DNA of 42,068 nt from Polyangiaceae bacterium (lineage in GTDB: Bacteria; Myxococcota_A; Polyangia; Polyangiales; Polyangiaceae): contig JAICQO010000059.1 of NCBI GenBank assembly GCA_025937835.1, positions 1-42,068 of the forward strand, written 5' to 3'. This document shows, in pieces, positions 24,724 through 32,312 of this stretch. The position numbers and the translations under genes are program-made. Positions within the stretch are counted from its first letter, which is position 1. Each line of letters starts with the position of its first letter. The notes beneath the pieces are model-generated. The model saw only the letters and a program-made list of their open reading frames with translations, was not told where the DNA came from and searched no databases.

Positions 24724-26127
24724 CTAGCGCGAGGGGGGTTCGGAGCCGGTCTTGGTGGAGTTGCGGCTCTTGGCCAGGCCGTACTCGTGCAAGCGGTACT
24801 GGATGGTGCGGGTGCTGATGTCGAGGATCTCGGCGGCGCGGACGGTGGAGCCATCGACGGACTCGAGCGTGCGCAGGATCGCGTACTTTTCGAGCTCGGC
24901 CATGGTCGTGCCCGGGATCTCGACACCGTCGAGGCTCTGCACGTTGTTACCACCGCGCGGCAAGTGCTCGTCGTCGATCTGCGTGCCCTCGCACAGCACC
25001 ACGGCGCGCTCGATGGCGTTCTCGAGCTCGCGCACGTTGCCCGGCCAGCGGTAGGTGCGAAGCTTCGTCTTGGCGCGGTCCGAGAAGCCGGCGATCTGCT
25101 TGTGATTTTCGAGCTGAAATCGCTGTAGAAAGTGCTCGGCGAGCGTCAGCACGTCCCCGGCTCGCATCCGTAGCGGCGGCATCTCGACCTGCACCACGTT
25201 CAGCCGATAGTAGAGGTCTTCACGAAAGCGTCCCGCCGCGACGTCGGCGGCCAGATCGCGGTGCGTTGCCGCGAGGATGCGCACGTCGGTGTGGACGGAC
25301 TCGTTGCCACCCACGCGCTCGAACTTGCGATCTTGCAGCACCGTCAGCAGCTTGACCTGGATCGACGGCGGGATCTCGCCGATCTCGTCGAGGAAAATCG
25401 TGCCCTGGTTCGCCTGTTCGAAGCGACCGATGCGCCGGCGCTCGGCGCCCGTGAATGCGCCGCGCTCGTGACCGAACAGCTCGCTCTCGAGCAGCGTCTC
25501 CGCCAGCGATGCGCAGTGAACGGCCACGAACGGCTTGTCGGCGCGAGGGCTCAGCGCGTGGATGGTGCGGGCAAGCTCGCCCTTGCCGGTTCCGCTCTCT
25601 CCCGTGATCAGCACCGTGGCGCGGGACGGCGCTACCTGACGCGCCACGCGATACACCTTTTGCATCACGGGGCTCGCCCCGAGCAGCCCTTCCACGCCAT
25701 CGCCGGACTTTTCCCGCACCTGCCGGCGCAGGTTCTCGTTCTCGATGCGCACGTCGCGGTGCTCGATGGCCCGCTCGATCGACACCAGCAGCGCCTCGAG
25801 ATCGATCGGCTTCGTGATGTAGTCGGCGGCGCCCGCGCGCATGGCCGTGATCGCCGACGAGAGCTCGACGGCCGAGGTCGCGACGATCACCTGCAGCTCG
25901 CTGTCCCGCTCTTGCAGCTCCTTCAAGAGCTCCATCCCGCTCATCCGCGGCATGTCGAGGTCGGTGATGACGACGTCCGGGGGCAGCTCCGTGATGTGCT
26001 CGAGCGCGGACTGGCCGTCTTCCGCCGTGTCGACTCGGTAGCCGTGCGCTTCGAGTAGCTGCCGGAGTCCGGATCGGATGGACGCATCGTCGTCCACCAC
26101 CAAAAGCCGAAACGTCGCCTTCGTCAT
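24724..26127 (-). CDS. NtrC-family sigma54-dependent response regulator
   Basis: Enhancer-binding activator of 467 aa. Receiver domain 1-120 with Asp 56 ('[13 protein letters not shown]') and Lys in '[12 protein letters not shown]'; AAA+ domain (about 145-375) with Walker A '[11 protein letters not shown]', the intact sigma54-contact loop 'GAFTGA', Walker B '[10 protein letters not shown]' and '[14 protein letters not shown]'; C-terminal Fis-type helix-turn-helix '[22 protein letters not shown]'. All parts needed to open sigma54 holoenzyme promoters are present. ATG 26127 begins at the receiver; ATG 26145 (AGGA closely upstream) is an alternative adding six residues. A well-formed -24/-12 element lies 55-88 bp upstream, so the gene itself may depend on sigma54 and be autoregulated. 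Likely partners are the nearby kinases at 23600 and 20304. Confidence 0.93.
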   Translation of the reverse strand: MTKATFRLLVVDDDASIRSGLRQLLEAHGYRVDTAEDGQSALEHITELPPDVVITDLDMPRMSGMELLKELQERDSELQVIVATSAVELSSAITAMRAGAADYITKPIDLEALLVSIERAIEHRDVRIENENLRRQVREKSGDGVEGLLGASPVMQKVYRVARQVAPSRATVLITGESGTGKGELARTIHALSPRADKPFVAVHCASLAETLLESELFGHERGAFTGAERRRIGRFEQANQGTIFLDEIGEIPPSIQVKLLTVLQDRKFERVGGNESVHTDVRILAATHRDLAADVAAGRFREDLYYRLNVVQVEMPPLRMRAGDVLTLAEHFLQRFQLENHKQIAGFSDRAKTKLRTYRWPGNVRELENAIERAVVLCEGTQIDDEHLPRGGNNVQSLDGVEIPGTTMAELEKYAILRTLESVDGSTVRAAEILDISTRTIQYRLHEYGLAKSRNSTKTGSEPPSR

Positions 26128-26145
26128 CGGGACTCTGCTTTTCAT

Positions 26146-26523
26146 ATTTCCTGTCGGCGTACCAGCGCGTCGCGTTGCGCCTCTCCCAGCCGCGCCTACA
26201 GCAAGCCATGTGCCACTGGAAATCGTCGAGAAAAGCGCGTCTCGGACCCCTGGCCCGCGCAATTGCTTCGTCCCACGGCCGTCCAAGTGCAAAGCTTGCG
26301 CCGCGTGTGCGCGCAGGCGCTCGGACTGGCATTCAGCAACTCGCACATTGGATTTCAGCTCGCGAGTGCGCCTCGCCGGATTCACGAGCTCTCGTATCGG
26401 CGCGCGGCGTTCGCCAAACAGCGCCAACCAGCCTTGGACACCCGTCCTATTTGGGGGGAAGCTAGCCCCCGATGCGCACCCCGATTTCCGCGATGACGCC
26501 GAGCTCCGGCATGTAGCGGATTC
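26146..26523. other. 378-bp intergenic region between the sigma54 activator and YkgJ genes
   Basis: Contains the minus-strand -24/-12 element at 26200-26215 and a G/C hairpin at 26453-26470 (GGGGG, loop, CCCCC) before the YkgJ gene. Open frames crossing it have poor composition and no recognisable protein, so I call no gene. Upstream activator sites for an enhancer-binding protein could lie between 26230 and 26350 but I cannot define one. Confidence 0.5.
26200..26215 (-). promoter_or_regulatory. Candidate sigma54 (-24/-12) promoter of the sigma54-activator gene
   Basis: TGGCACA-TGGC-TTGCT on the minus strand matches TGGCACG-N4-TTGCW at 11 of 12 fixed positions. The predicted start is near 26189, giving a 44- or 62-nt leader depending on the start codon. 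Confidence 0.62.
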
Positions 26524-26811
26524 ATGAGCGCGGTCGCAACCTGTCGCGAGGCCTGTGGGGCGTGCTGCGTCGCCCCGTCCATCTCGTCGAGCATCCCCGG
26601 CATGCCCAACGGGAAACCGGCGTTCGTGCGCTGCGTGCAACTCTCGGGCGACCACCGCTGCAAGTTGTTCGGCCATCCGGGTCGCCCGGAGGTGTGCCGC
26701 TCTTTACAGCCGACCCTCGAGATGTGCGGCAGCTCGCGCGAGGAAGCGCTGGCCGGGCTGATCCGACTCGAACGGCTGACGCGACCGGATCGAGTCGGAC
26801 GACGAGAGTGA
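26524..26811 (+). CDS. YkgJ-family cysteine cluster protein
   Basis: Small protein of 95 aa with eight cysteines at about 7, 11, 14, 15, 37, 46, 58 and 68. The pattern C-x3-CGACC, '[20 protein letters not shown]', '[13 protein letters not shown]' and 'EMCG' is that of the YkgJ (UPF0153) zinc/iron-chelating family. Biochemical function is unknown in the family; metal binding is expected. ATG 26524 has no clear ribosome site. It converges with the lipoprotein gene 12 bp downstream. Confidence 0.82.
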   Translation: MSAVATCREACGACCVAPSISSSIPGMPNGKPAFVRCVQLSGDHRCKLFGHPGRPEVCRSLQPTLEMCGSSREEALAGLIRLERLTRPDRVGRRE

Positions 26812-26823
26812 GCGAGCCCGACG

Positions 26824-27156
26824 TCAGGGCGGCGCGCTGGTGCCGCCGCTACCGCCCTGCGTTGTCCCGCCGGCACCGGAGCCAGCAGCGCCGGACCCGA
26901 CCCCGCCGCCGCTGTTGCCGGGATTCGTAACCACCTCGGATTGCCCGAACACCTGGTCTGCGTCGCGCGATCGTCCCGCCGGATCGTCCACGGGGCGCGG
27001 GCCATCGTGGACGCTCACGTCGGTGGCTCGCGAATGCGCCGCTTCATCGCCCGGACCACGCCCGGTCCCCTCGCCCTCGTCTTGACGGTTGCACGCAAGG
27101 AAGCCGAACGCGATCAGCGCCGCGGTTACCGTCCTGGTTGTCGTCGAATGGAACAT
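26824..27156 (-). CDS. Small putative lipoprotein, Gly/Ser-rich
   Basis: A 110-aa protein with a lipoprotein-type signal (basic N-terminus, hydrophobic 'AALIAFGFLAC', Cys near 22 as lipobox; Phe at -3 is unusual). The mature part is low in hydrophobic residues and Asp/Gly-rich, and ends in a Gly/Ser/Ala-rich tail. No domain is recognised. ATG 27156 has AGAGGAA about 10 nt upstream. Likely a surface or periplasmic lipoprotein; role unknown. Confidence 0.65.
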   Translation of the reverse strand: MFHSTTTRTVTAALIAFGFLACNRQDEGEGTGRGPGDEAAHSRATDVSVHDGPRPVDDPAGRSRDADQVFGQSEVVTNPGNSGGGVGSGAAGSGAGGTTQGGSGGTSAPP

Positions 27157-27214
27157 TGTTTGTTTTTCCTCTGGGGAAAGCGTCGCGTTGCGAGAACGCA
27201 GCTGGCCGTTCTCC

Positions 27215-27230
27215 TGCAAGGGGGATGCCG
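27215..27230 (-). promoter_or_regulatory. Weak candidate sigma54 promoter of the lipoprotein gene
   Basis: CGGCATC-CCCC-TTGCA on the minus strand keeps GGCA and TTGCA with correct GG-GC spacing but differs at three of 12 fixed positions. The predicted start near 27204 leaves a 48-nt leader containing the ribosome site. Less certain than the others. Confidence 0.3.
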
Positions 27231-27366
27231 TCTCGATCAGCCGATTCGCCGGGGTCCTCGAACAATTCGCGCGACGCCCCGCCACAGGGTGGCGTTGTCG
27301 CGACGCCTCAGGAACGGCTTGGGAAATTCGCTCAGTGCGCGCCGCCGTGAGCCAGGAGCGGGGGGT

Positions 27367-27397
27367 GAAATAGATTTACGTTGCGTAAATCTATTTC
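27367..27397. promoter_or_regulatory. Perfect 14-bp-arm palindromic operator before tetR
   Basis: Left arm GAAATAGATTTACG (27367-27380), spacer TTG, right arm CGTAAATCTATTTC (27384-27397). The arms are exact inverted copies and AT-rich in a GC-rich genome. The palindrome covers the -35 box and the whole spacer of the tetR promoter, as expected for autorepression by the TetR dimer. Confidence 0.85.
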
Positions 27398-27403
27398 TAT
27401 GCT
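27375..27403 (+). promoter_or_regulatory. tetR promoter, leaderless type
   Basis: TTTACG (27375-27380), 17-bp spacer, TATGCT (27398-27403), then 5 bp to GTG 27409. Transcription would start at or next to the start codon. Confidence 0.6.
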
Positions 27404-27408
27404 CCGGC

Positions 27409-28050
27409 GTGGTCGCGCGCGCTTACGACATGACCGGACGCAAGCAGGCTCAGGCTGCGACACGGTCACGTGCCGTGGCGGCCGCGTGCCAGCTGCTCTC
27501 GGCCGAGCGCTGCGAGGAGCTGACGTTCGAGAGCGTGGCTCGCGCGTCCGGCTTGACGCGGGTCACGCTGTATAACCATTTCGGTTCGCGCTCGGAGCTG
27601 CTGCTCGCGGTATTCGAGGAGCTCGGGCGGCGGATGCACGCGGAGCGGATCCGAGACGCCATGCGCGACGCTGACCCGAAACGGGCGATCGAGCGGCTGT
27701 TCGTCGAGTCCACCCGAGCATGGCAGCGCCAGCGTCGCGCCGTGGCCCGTGTGTTCGCGCTCTCGACCTTCGATCCCGATGTCCGGGGCGAGGTCGCGCG
27801 CGCCGAGCGGGCACGGCGGGAGAGCCTCGGCTTTTTGGCGCGGCGGCTGTCGGAGGCCGGAGCACTGGGGCCGGCCGTATCCTGCGACGAAGCGGCCACG
27901 ATTCTCGGGTCGCTCACCAGCTTCCAAGCGTTCGAAGCGTTCGCCGGCGCAGGCACCGCGCTCACGGCTCAGCGGCTGCTCGGGCTCGGGCGGCGCGGCC
28001 TGGGGCTCCGCGCGTCGAAGACGGAAGGGAGAGGGAGAGGGAGACGATGA
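27409..28050 (+). CDS. TetR-family transcriptional regulator
   Basis: DNA-binding repressor of 213 aa. The N-terminal helix-turn-helix is 'LTFESVARASGLTRVTLYNHFGSRSELLLAVFEEL' (about 32-66 from GTG 27409); the rest is a helical ligand-binding domain with no clear ligand. GTG 27409 is preferred because a -10 hexamer lies 5 bp before it; ATG 27430 is the alternative, and neither has a ribosome site. A perfect palindrome overlaps the promoter. The stop overlaps the next start (ATGA), so the SDR gene is its likely co-regulated partner. Confidence 0.88.
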   Translation: MVARAYDMTGRKQAQAATRSRAVAAACQLLSAERCEELTFESVARASGLTRVTLYNHFGSRSELLLAVFEELGRRMHAERIRDAMRDADPKRAIERLFVESTRAWQRQRRAVARVFALSTFDPDVRGEVARAERARRESLGFLARRLSEAGALGPAVSCDEAATILGSLTSFQAFEAFAGAGTALTAQRLLGLGRRGLGLRASKTEGRGRGRR

Positions 28051-28928
28051 TGAAAGTGCTGGTTGCGGGAGCTTCGGGGGTGATCGGTCACGAGGTCGCG
28101 CGGCTTCTGGTCGAGGCAGGGCATGCGGTGCGCACCCTGTCGCGAAACGCCCAACGTGCCGAACGCCTGCGCACCCTGACGAGCGACGTCTGGATCGCCG
28201 ACGCCACGCAGAGCGGGGCACTTCAGGGTATCTGCCAGGGCATCGAGGTCGTGGTGTCGGCGCTCGGTGCTCCGGTGCTGCCGGGCGGTGGCACCCGTGG
28301 CTCGTTCGCAGAGGTGGACCGCGCAGCCAACGAGCGGCTGCTGGCCGAGGCGGTGACCGCCGGCGTGCGTCGCTTCGTCTACGTCGGCGTGTACACGACG
28401 CCCGCGTACGTGAACACCGCGTACGTCCGCGCACACAGCGCCGTCGAAGCGCAAATCCAACAGAGCGGGCTGGAACACGGCTTCGTGCGCACCACGGGCG
28501 TCTTCGGCGCCCTGGCCGAGCTCGTGAAGATGGCGCGCAAGGGGCCCGTTCCGCTGATCGGCGACGGCAGCGCCAAGACCAACCCCGTACACGAGACCGA
28601 CGTTGCGGAAGCGGTGCTCACGGCGGTATTCGCCGCCGGATCGATCGAGCTCGAGCTCGGCGGTCCCGAAACGCTGTCACGGCGTCGCATCGCCGAGCTG
28701 GCCTTTCTCGCATGCGGCAAGCCTCCGAGGCTGATCGCGATGCCGAGCTGGCTGATGCGCGCGATCGGCTGGTGCTACGGCCTCGTGAATCGCCGCATGT
28801 CCGAGCTACTCGCGTTCGTGATCCCGGCGTCGACGACGGACTGCGTCGCTCCCGCGGCCGGAACACGCAGACTTGGCGCGTATTTCGAGAAGGTGGCGAG
28901 TGGGCGACTGGGAGACGGGGAACACTGA
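28047..28928 (+). CDS. NAD(P)-binding atypical SDR protein (NmrA/NAD-epimerase-like)
   Basis: A 293-aa Rossmann-fold protein. N-terminal nucleotide site 'VLVAGASGVIGHEVARLLVEAGH' (GxxGxxG), then 'ADATQSGALQGICQGIEVVVSALGA', 'RFVYVGVYT', 'GFVRTTGVFG' and 'NPVHETDVAEAVLTA', typical of atypical (type 5) SDRs that act as reductases or as redox sensors. The YxxxK catalytic pair is not clearly present. A purine-rich AGGGAGA lies just before ATG 28047, which overlaps the TetR stop; ATG 28050 is one codon on. Substrate unknown, probably the process controlled by the TetR. Confidence 0.83.
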   Translation: MMKVLVAGASGVIGHEVARLLVEAGHAVRTLSRNAQRAERLRTLTSDVWIADATQSGALQGICQGIEVVVSALGAPVLPGGGTRGSFAEVDRAANERLLAEAVTAGVRRFVYVGVYTTPAYVNTAYVRAHSAVEAQIQQSGLEHGFVRTTGVFGALAELVKMARKGPVPLIGDGSAKTNPVHETDVAEAVLTAVFAAGSIELELGGPETLSRRRIAELAFLACGKPPRLIAMPSWLMRAIGWCYGLVNRRMSELLAFVIPASTTDCVAPAAGTRRLGAYFEKVASGRLGDGEH

Positions 28929-29008
28929 GAGATGGCTGTAAACACGCAGACACTGCGCTTCTACTCACTTGGCCGCGCTCTCGAAACCCGCTACTGATCG
29001 TCTCGATC

Positions 29009-29632
29009 GTGAACGAGCGTGTCCGCCATTTCTCGATGTTGCGCGACTTCCGCGTCGCGGATCTGTTCACGCTGCTCAACGCCTTCGCGGGCATGGGCGC
29101 GATCCTCTCGTTCATGCGCTATTGCACCGAGGCTCGGATGGAGTCGTTCTGGCTCGGAACCGGGCTGCTGCCCGCCGCGCTCGCGATGGACGTGCTCGAC
29201 GGCCGCGTCGCCCGCGCCCGCGGCGAACAATCGCCTCTCGGACAAGAGCTGGACTCGCTCGCCGACATCGTGTCGTTCGGCGTCGCGCCTGCAGCCATGG
29301 CCTACAGCGCCGGCCTGCGCGGCGAGTGGGATTGCGTTTGCCTGATGTTCTTCGTGGCGTGCGGTATCAGCCGCCTCGCGCGCTACAACGTCACCGCCTC
29401 GACCCTGTCCGGACCGAGCGGCAAGGTCCGCTACTTCGAGGGCATGCCGATCCCCACGAGCCTCTTGCTAGTGACGCTGTTCGCCATTCTCGCGGGGACG
29501 GGCCACTTTCAGGCCGAGCTGCCGCTGGGCAGAGTGAGCGGAGCCGCCGGCACTTTCCACCCGCTCGCATTGCTATTCGTGATCCACGGCGCTGCGATGA
29601 TCAGCAAGACGCTGCACATCCCGAAGCCGTAG
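29009..29632 (+). CDS. pssA: CDP-alcohol phosphatidyltransferase, likely phosphatidylserine synthase
   Basis: Membrane enzyme of 207 aa that swaps CMP of CDP-diacylglycerol for an alcohol, probably serine, in phospholipid synthesis. The CDP-OH-P signature is complete: 'MDVLDGRVARARGEQSPLGQELDSLADIVSFG' (D-x2-DG-x2-AR-x8-G-x3-D-x3-D). 'DFRVADLFTLLNAFAGMGAI' at the N-terminus and 'FEGMPIPTS' fit the PssA branch better than PgsA. About six helices. The start is uncertain: GTG 29009 or ATG 29036, neither with a ribosome site. A TTGGCC-N17-TACTGA pair lies upstream and may be its promoter. Confidence 0.82.
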   Translation: MNERVRHFSMLRDFRVADLFTLLNAFAGMGAILSFMRYCTEARMESFWLGTGLLPAALAMDVLDGRVARARGEQSPLGQELDSLADIVSFGVAPAAMAYSAGLRGEWDCVCLMFFVACGISRLARYNVTASTLSGPSGKVRYFEGMPIPTSLLLVTLFAILAGTGHFQAELPLGRVSGAAGTFHPLALLFVIHGAAMISKTLHIPKP

Positions 29633-29905
29633 CGCTGCTCGCGCCTCACGGCTCGGGCAGGCACACTGGCCGCTCGCCAGGTCTCACCCACTATTTGCGC
29701 GCGAGAGCAAATTGGCCCTGGCTTTTGGCGCGTATAGCCGTCATGGTGAGTGCCTCACCGCACGTTTCGAGCGATACGTCGCGACACGCGGAGACGCGTG
29801 CCATGAGGGGGTGAACGTGACGTTGCTGCGGCGCGCAGGCGGACTCCGAGAACAATCCTCGGCGCTCAATCGCGCGCAGTCCGCGAGCAACCGGAGGACG
29901 GAATC
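29633..29905. other. 273-bp intergenic region with small inverted repeats
   Basis: No gene is seen. GGTGAG-TGC-CTCACC (29745-29759) is a perfect 6-bp inverted repeat with a 3-nt centre, and CCGAG...CTCGG lies near 29850. Either could be an operator or weak terminator. The downstream gene begins after a strong GGAGG at 29893-29897. Confidence 0.4.
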
Positions 29906-30154
29906 TTGGATCGACGAGTGCGTTCGGTAAAACGGGACAAACGCGGCAACATCGTGGCGCTATGTAACCCCGGGGCAGCGTGGTCACCGCGCCGCAAGGC
30001 GGAAGTGATCCGCGACATTCTCGATAACAAGACGAGCTACTACGTGCAAGAGCACGAGCGGCGCTCCTATGTGCGCGTGTTGGAGGGCGAAACCCTGAGG
30101 ACCACTCGCGACACTACCAGCGAGAACAGCCTGGAGAATCTGTCGGAGGCTTGA
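29906..30154 (+). CDS. DUF3892-type small protein
   Basis: An 82-aa protein starting at TTG 29906, fixed by GGAGG 8 nt upstream (29893-29897). 'VRSVKRDKRGNIVALCNPG', 'AEVIRDILDNKTSYYV', 'YVRVLEGETLRTTRDTTSENSLENL' follow the DUF3892 layout, ending in the family's N-x-L-x-x-L motif. Function is unknown in the family. It directly precedes the cold-shock gene and is probably in one transcript with it. Confidence 0.72.
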   Translation: MDRRVRSVKRDKRGNIVALCNPGAAWSPRRKAEVIRDILDNKTSYYVQEHERRSYVRVLEGETLRTTRDTTSENSLENLSEA

Positions 30155-30216
30155 TGTGCGCCGGCAGGGTCGAATCACCGAGCGCCCCCGTGGCGACACC
30201 GTGGAGGAGCGAGCAA

Positions 30217-30414
30217 ATGACTGAAGGAAGTATCAAGCGGTTGACCGACAAGGGCTTCGGTTTCATCCGGAAATCGAACGGCACGGACGTCTTCTTCCAC
30301 TCGAGCGCACTGGAAGGCGTCGTCTTCGAGGAGCTGCGCATCGGGCAACGCGTCGAGTTCACGGAGGGCGAAGGGCCGAGAGGCCTTCGCGCAGAGACCA
30401 TTCGTCTCGTCTGA
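30217..30414 (+). CDS. Cold-shock domain protein
   Basis: A 65-aa single cold-shock domain that binds single-stranded RNA or DNA and melts structure. RNP1 is 'KGFGFIRK' and RNP2 'DVFFHSSAL'. Length matches CspA-type proteins. ATG 30217 has GGAGGAG about 9 nt upstream. It follows the DUF3892 gene by 62 bp. Confidence 0.92.
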   Translation: MTEGSIKRLTDKGFGFIRKSNGTDVFFHSSALEGVVFEELRIGQRVEFTEGEGPRGLRAETIRLV

Positions 30415-30416
30415 GT

Positions 30417-30469
30417 CTGGACTGAAACGCGCTCCAGATTGGCTGGGTGTAATTCCACCGGAAGTCCAG
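30417..30469 (+). terminator. Inverted repeat after the cold-shock gene, possible terminator
   Basis: CTGGACT (30417-30423) pairs with AGTCCAG (30463-30469), enclosing a second stem GGTG...CACC. A short CCTTT follows. This could form a branched terminator; there is no true U tract. Confidence 0.3.
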
Positions 30470-30471
30470 CC

Positions 30472-30499
30472 TTTACGTCGGCGACGGGCGGCCTAGGCT
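30472..30499 (+). promoter_or_regulatory. Promoter of the aldo/keto reductase gene, leaderless type
   Basis: TTTACG (30472-30477), 16-bp spacer, TAGGCT (30494-30499), then 6 bp to ATG 30506. The -35 is identical to that of tetR, and no ribosome site is present. Confidence 0.5.
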
Positions 30500-30505
30500 T
30501 CCGCC

Positions 30506-31585
30506 ATGCGTTACAAGCCGCTCGGTAGTACTGGGCTCTACGTTTCGGAGCTTTGCCTCGGGGCCATGACCTTCGGAGGCACCGAGGGGATGTGGGCCGC
30601 GATTGGACAGCTTGGTCAAGAAGAGGCCTCGGCGCTCGTGGGCGCGGCCCTCGACGCGGGCGTCAACTTCGTCGACACGGCCGATGTCTACGCCAGCGGC
30701 GACAGCGAGCGCATCGTCGGGCAGGCGCTGCGGTCGCTGAGTCGACCGCGCGAGCAGATCGTGGTCGCAACCAAGGTGCGCGGCCGCGTCGGCCCGGGGG
30801 TGAACCAGATCGGCCTGTCGCGCTCCCACATTCTATCGAGCATCGACGGCAGCCTGCGCCGGCTCGGCCTAGAACACGTCGATCTCTATCAGATCCACGG
30901 CTTCGATCCGGCGACTCCGATCGAGGAGACGGTGCGCGCGCTCGACGACGTCGTGCGCTCCGGCAAGGCGCGTTACGTCGGCTTCAGCAATTTGCCCGCG
31001 TGGGTCGCGTCCCATGCCCTCACCTTCGCCGAGCAGAACGGGCTCGCGCGGTTCCAGAGCGCGCAGGTCTACTACTCGATGGTCGGCCGCGATATCGAGC
31101 GAGAGATTGCGCCGATGTGCCTGGCTCGCGGCGTCGCGCTCCTGCCGTGGAGCCCGCTTGCCGGCGGTCTGCTCTCGGGCAAGTTCGACGCCGCAAAGCG
31201 GGGGCCAGAGGACGCGCGCCGCGCGACCTTCGACTTTCCGCCCGTGAATCACGAACGGCTGCCGCGGGTGCTCGCCGCCCTGCGCCAGGTGGCCGAAGAG
31301 ACCGGCGTGTCCTCCGCGCGGGTCGCGCTCGCCTGGGAGCTCACCAAGCCCTTCGTCACGAGCATCATCATCGGCGCCAAGAAGCCCGAGCAGCTCGCCG
31401 ACAACCTCGCCGCCACCGAGCTCCGGCTTTCCCCCGAGCAGCTCAAGGCGCTCGACGACGCGAGCGCGCTCCCGCCGGAGTATCCGGGCTGGATGGTGGA
31501 GGTCCAGAATTCGCGCGACCCGCGCGGTGCGGCGCAACCGCCGACGCCGGCGGAGCTCCAGGCTGCGACGGCGCGCGCGAAATGA
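30506..31585 (+). CDS. Aldo/keto reductase
   Basis: NADPH-dependent oxidoreductase of 359 aa with a TIM-barrel fold. 'MRYKPLGSTGLYVSELCLGAMTFGG', catalytic Asp in 'NFVDTADVYASGDSE' followed by Tyr, 'VVATKVRG' (Lys), 'YQIHGFDPATPIEETV' (His), 'RYVGFSNLPAW', 'PWSPLAGGLLSGKF' and 'IIIGAKKPEQLADNL' (coenzyme binding) are all present. Closest in style to the YajO/Tas or AKR11-like group. Substrate not known. It converges on the discoidin-like gene (22 bp gap). Confidence 0.93.
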   Translation: MRYKPLGSTGLYVSELCLGAMTFGGTEGMWAAIGQLGQEEASALVGAALDAGVNFVDTADVYASGDSERIVGQALRSLSRPREQIVVATKVRGRVGPGVNQIGLSRSHILSSIDGSLRRLGLEHVDLYQIHGFDPATPIEETVRALDDVVRSGKARYVGFSNLPAWVASHALTFAEQNGLARFQSAQVYYSMVGRDIEREIAPMCLARGVALLPWSPLAGGLLSGKFDAAKRGPEDARRATFDFPPVNHERLPRVLAALRQVAEETGVSSARVALAWELTKPFVTSIIIGAKKPEQLADNLAATELRLSPEQLKALDDASALPPEYPGWMVEVQNSRDPRGAAQPPTPAELQAATARAK

Positions 31586-31607
31586 GCACGCGCTGGCGTG
31601 CCGTTCC

Positions 31608-32312
31608 TCAGCGGAGCTCGACCCGCTCCAAGTGCAGGATGCTCACTCGCGCCACGGTCAGGCGGAAGTACCGCGCCTCGACCGGAGCGAACTCGGTCTT
31701 CCAGGTCTCGAACCAATAGCCTTGACGCGCGACCTCTCGAAAGCTCACGCCATCGAGGCTCACCGAAGCGACCAGTGGAACGGCGCGGTCCTGCAGGGCG
31801 TCGCTGCGGTTCCGGACGAAGAGCGAGTGGACGCGACGCACACCGCCGAGATCGTATTGCACGTAGGGCTCGAGCTCTTCGTGCGTGTGAAACAGGATGC
31901 GCGTGGCAAAACCGCCGCAGCGGCCGCGCTTCGGTTCGCAGCGCGCCCACTCGCTGCTGAGCCGGGGTGAGACCCCGTGCAGCAGGTTGGACCGCTCCCG
32001 GAGCCACCCGACCGCCCCGGCCGCAGCCAGGAGCGCGAGCACCACGAGCAGCACCCGCTGCGGCGTTCGCGCCCGAACCCAACGCCACACTCGCCGGCGT
32101 CGCTCGGCACGCAGCACGCTACGAACGCGAAAGGCCTTGGCCCGCAAGCTCTCGGGGGTCACGCTCGTTTCGGCTCCGAGCCGCGCCAGGCTCTCGTCGA
32201 GCAAGCGATGCGCGGAACGCACGCTGTCCCGCGACGGCGTCGGAGAAGTCGCGAGCACGCCGTCGGACGCCGCGAGCAACTCGATGGCGCGTGCCGTGCT
32301 GTCGTCGCTCAT
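31608..32312 (-). CDS. Membrane-anchored protein with a discoidin-like (F5/8 type C) C-terminal region
   Basis: A 234-aa protein with a helical N-terminus, one transmembrane helix (about 87-105, 'VLLVVLALLAAAGAVGWL') and an outer domain with 'FATRILFHTHEELEPYVQYDLGGVRRVHSLFVRNRSD', 'PLVASVSLDGVSFREVARQ' and 'ARYFRLTV', which follows the discoidin pattern (surface carbohydrate or ligand binding). ATG 32312 overlaps the stop of the upstream GT-C-like gene (ATGA). The pair probably works together at the envelope. Confidence 0.75.
   Translation of the reverse strand: MSDDSTARAIELLAASDGVLATSPTPSRDSVRSAHRLLDESLARLGAETSVTPESLRAKAFRVRSVLRAERRRRVWRWVRARTPQRVLLVVLALLAAAGAVGWLRERSNLLHGVSPRLSSEWARCEPKRGRCGGFATRILFHTHEELEPYVQYDLGGVRRVHSLFVRNRSDALQDRAVPLVASVSLDGVSFREVARQGYWFETWKTEFAPVEARYFRLTVARVSILHLERVELR

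Noticed and set aside
26254-26275. Second sigma54 site TGGCCCG-N5-TTGC toward the YkgJ gene
   Set aside because: GG-GC spacing is one base too long, which normally abolishes sigma54 recognition.
27203-27218. Plus-strand -24/-12 candidate TGGCCGT-N4-CTGCA before tetR
   Set aside because: Four mismatches to the fixed positions, and tetR has a better sigma70-type promoter with an overlapping operator.
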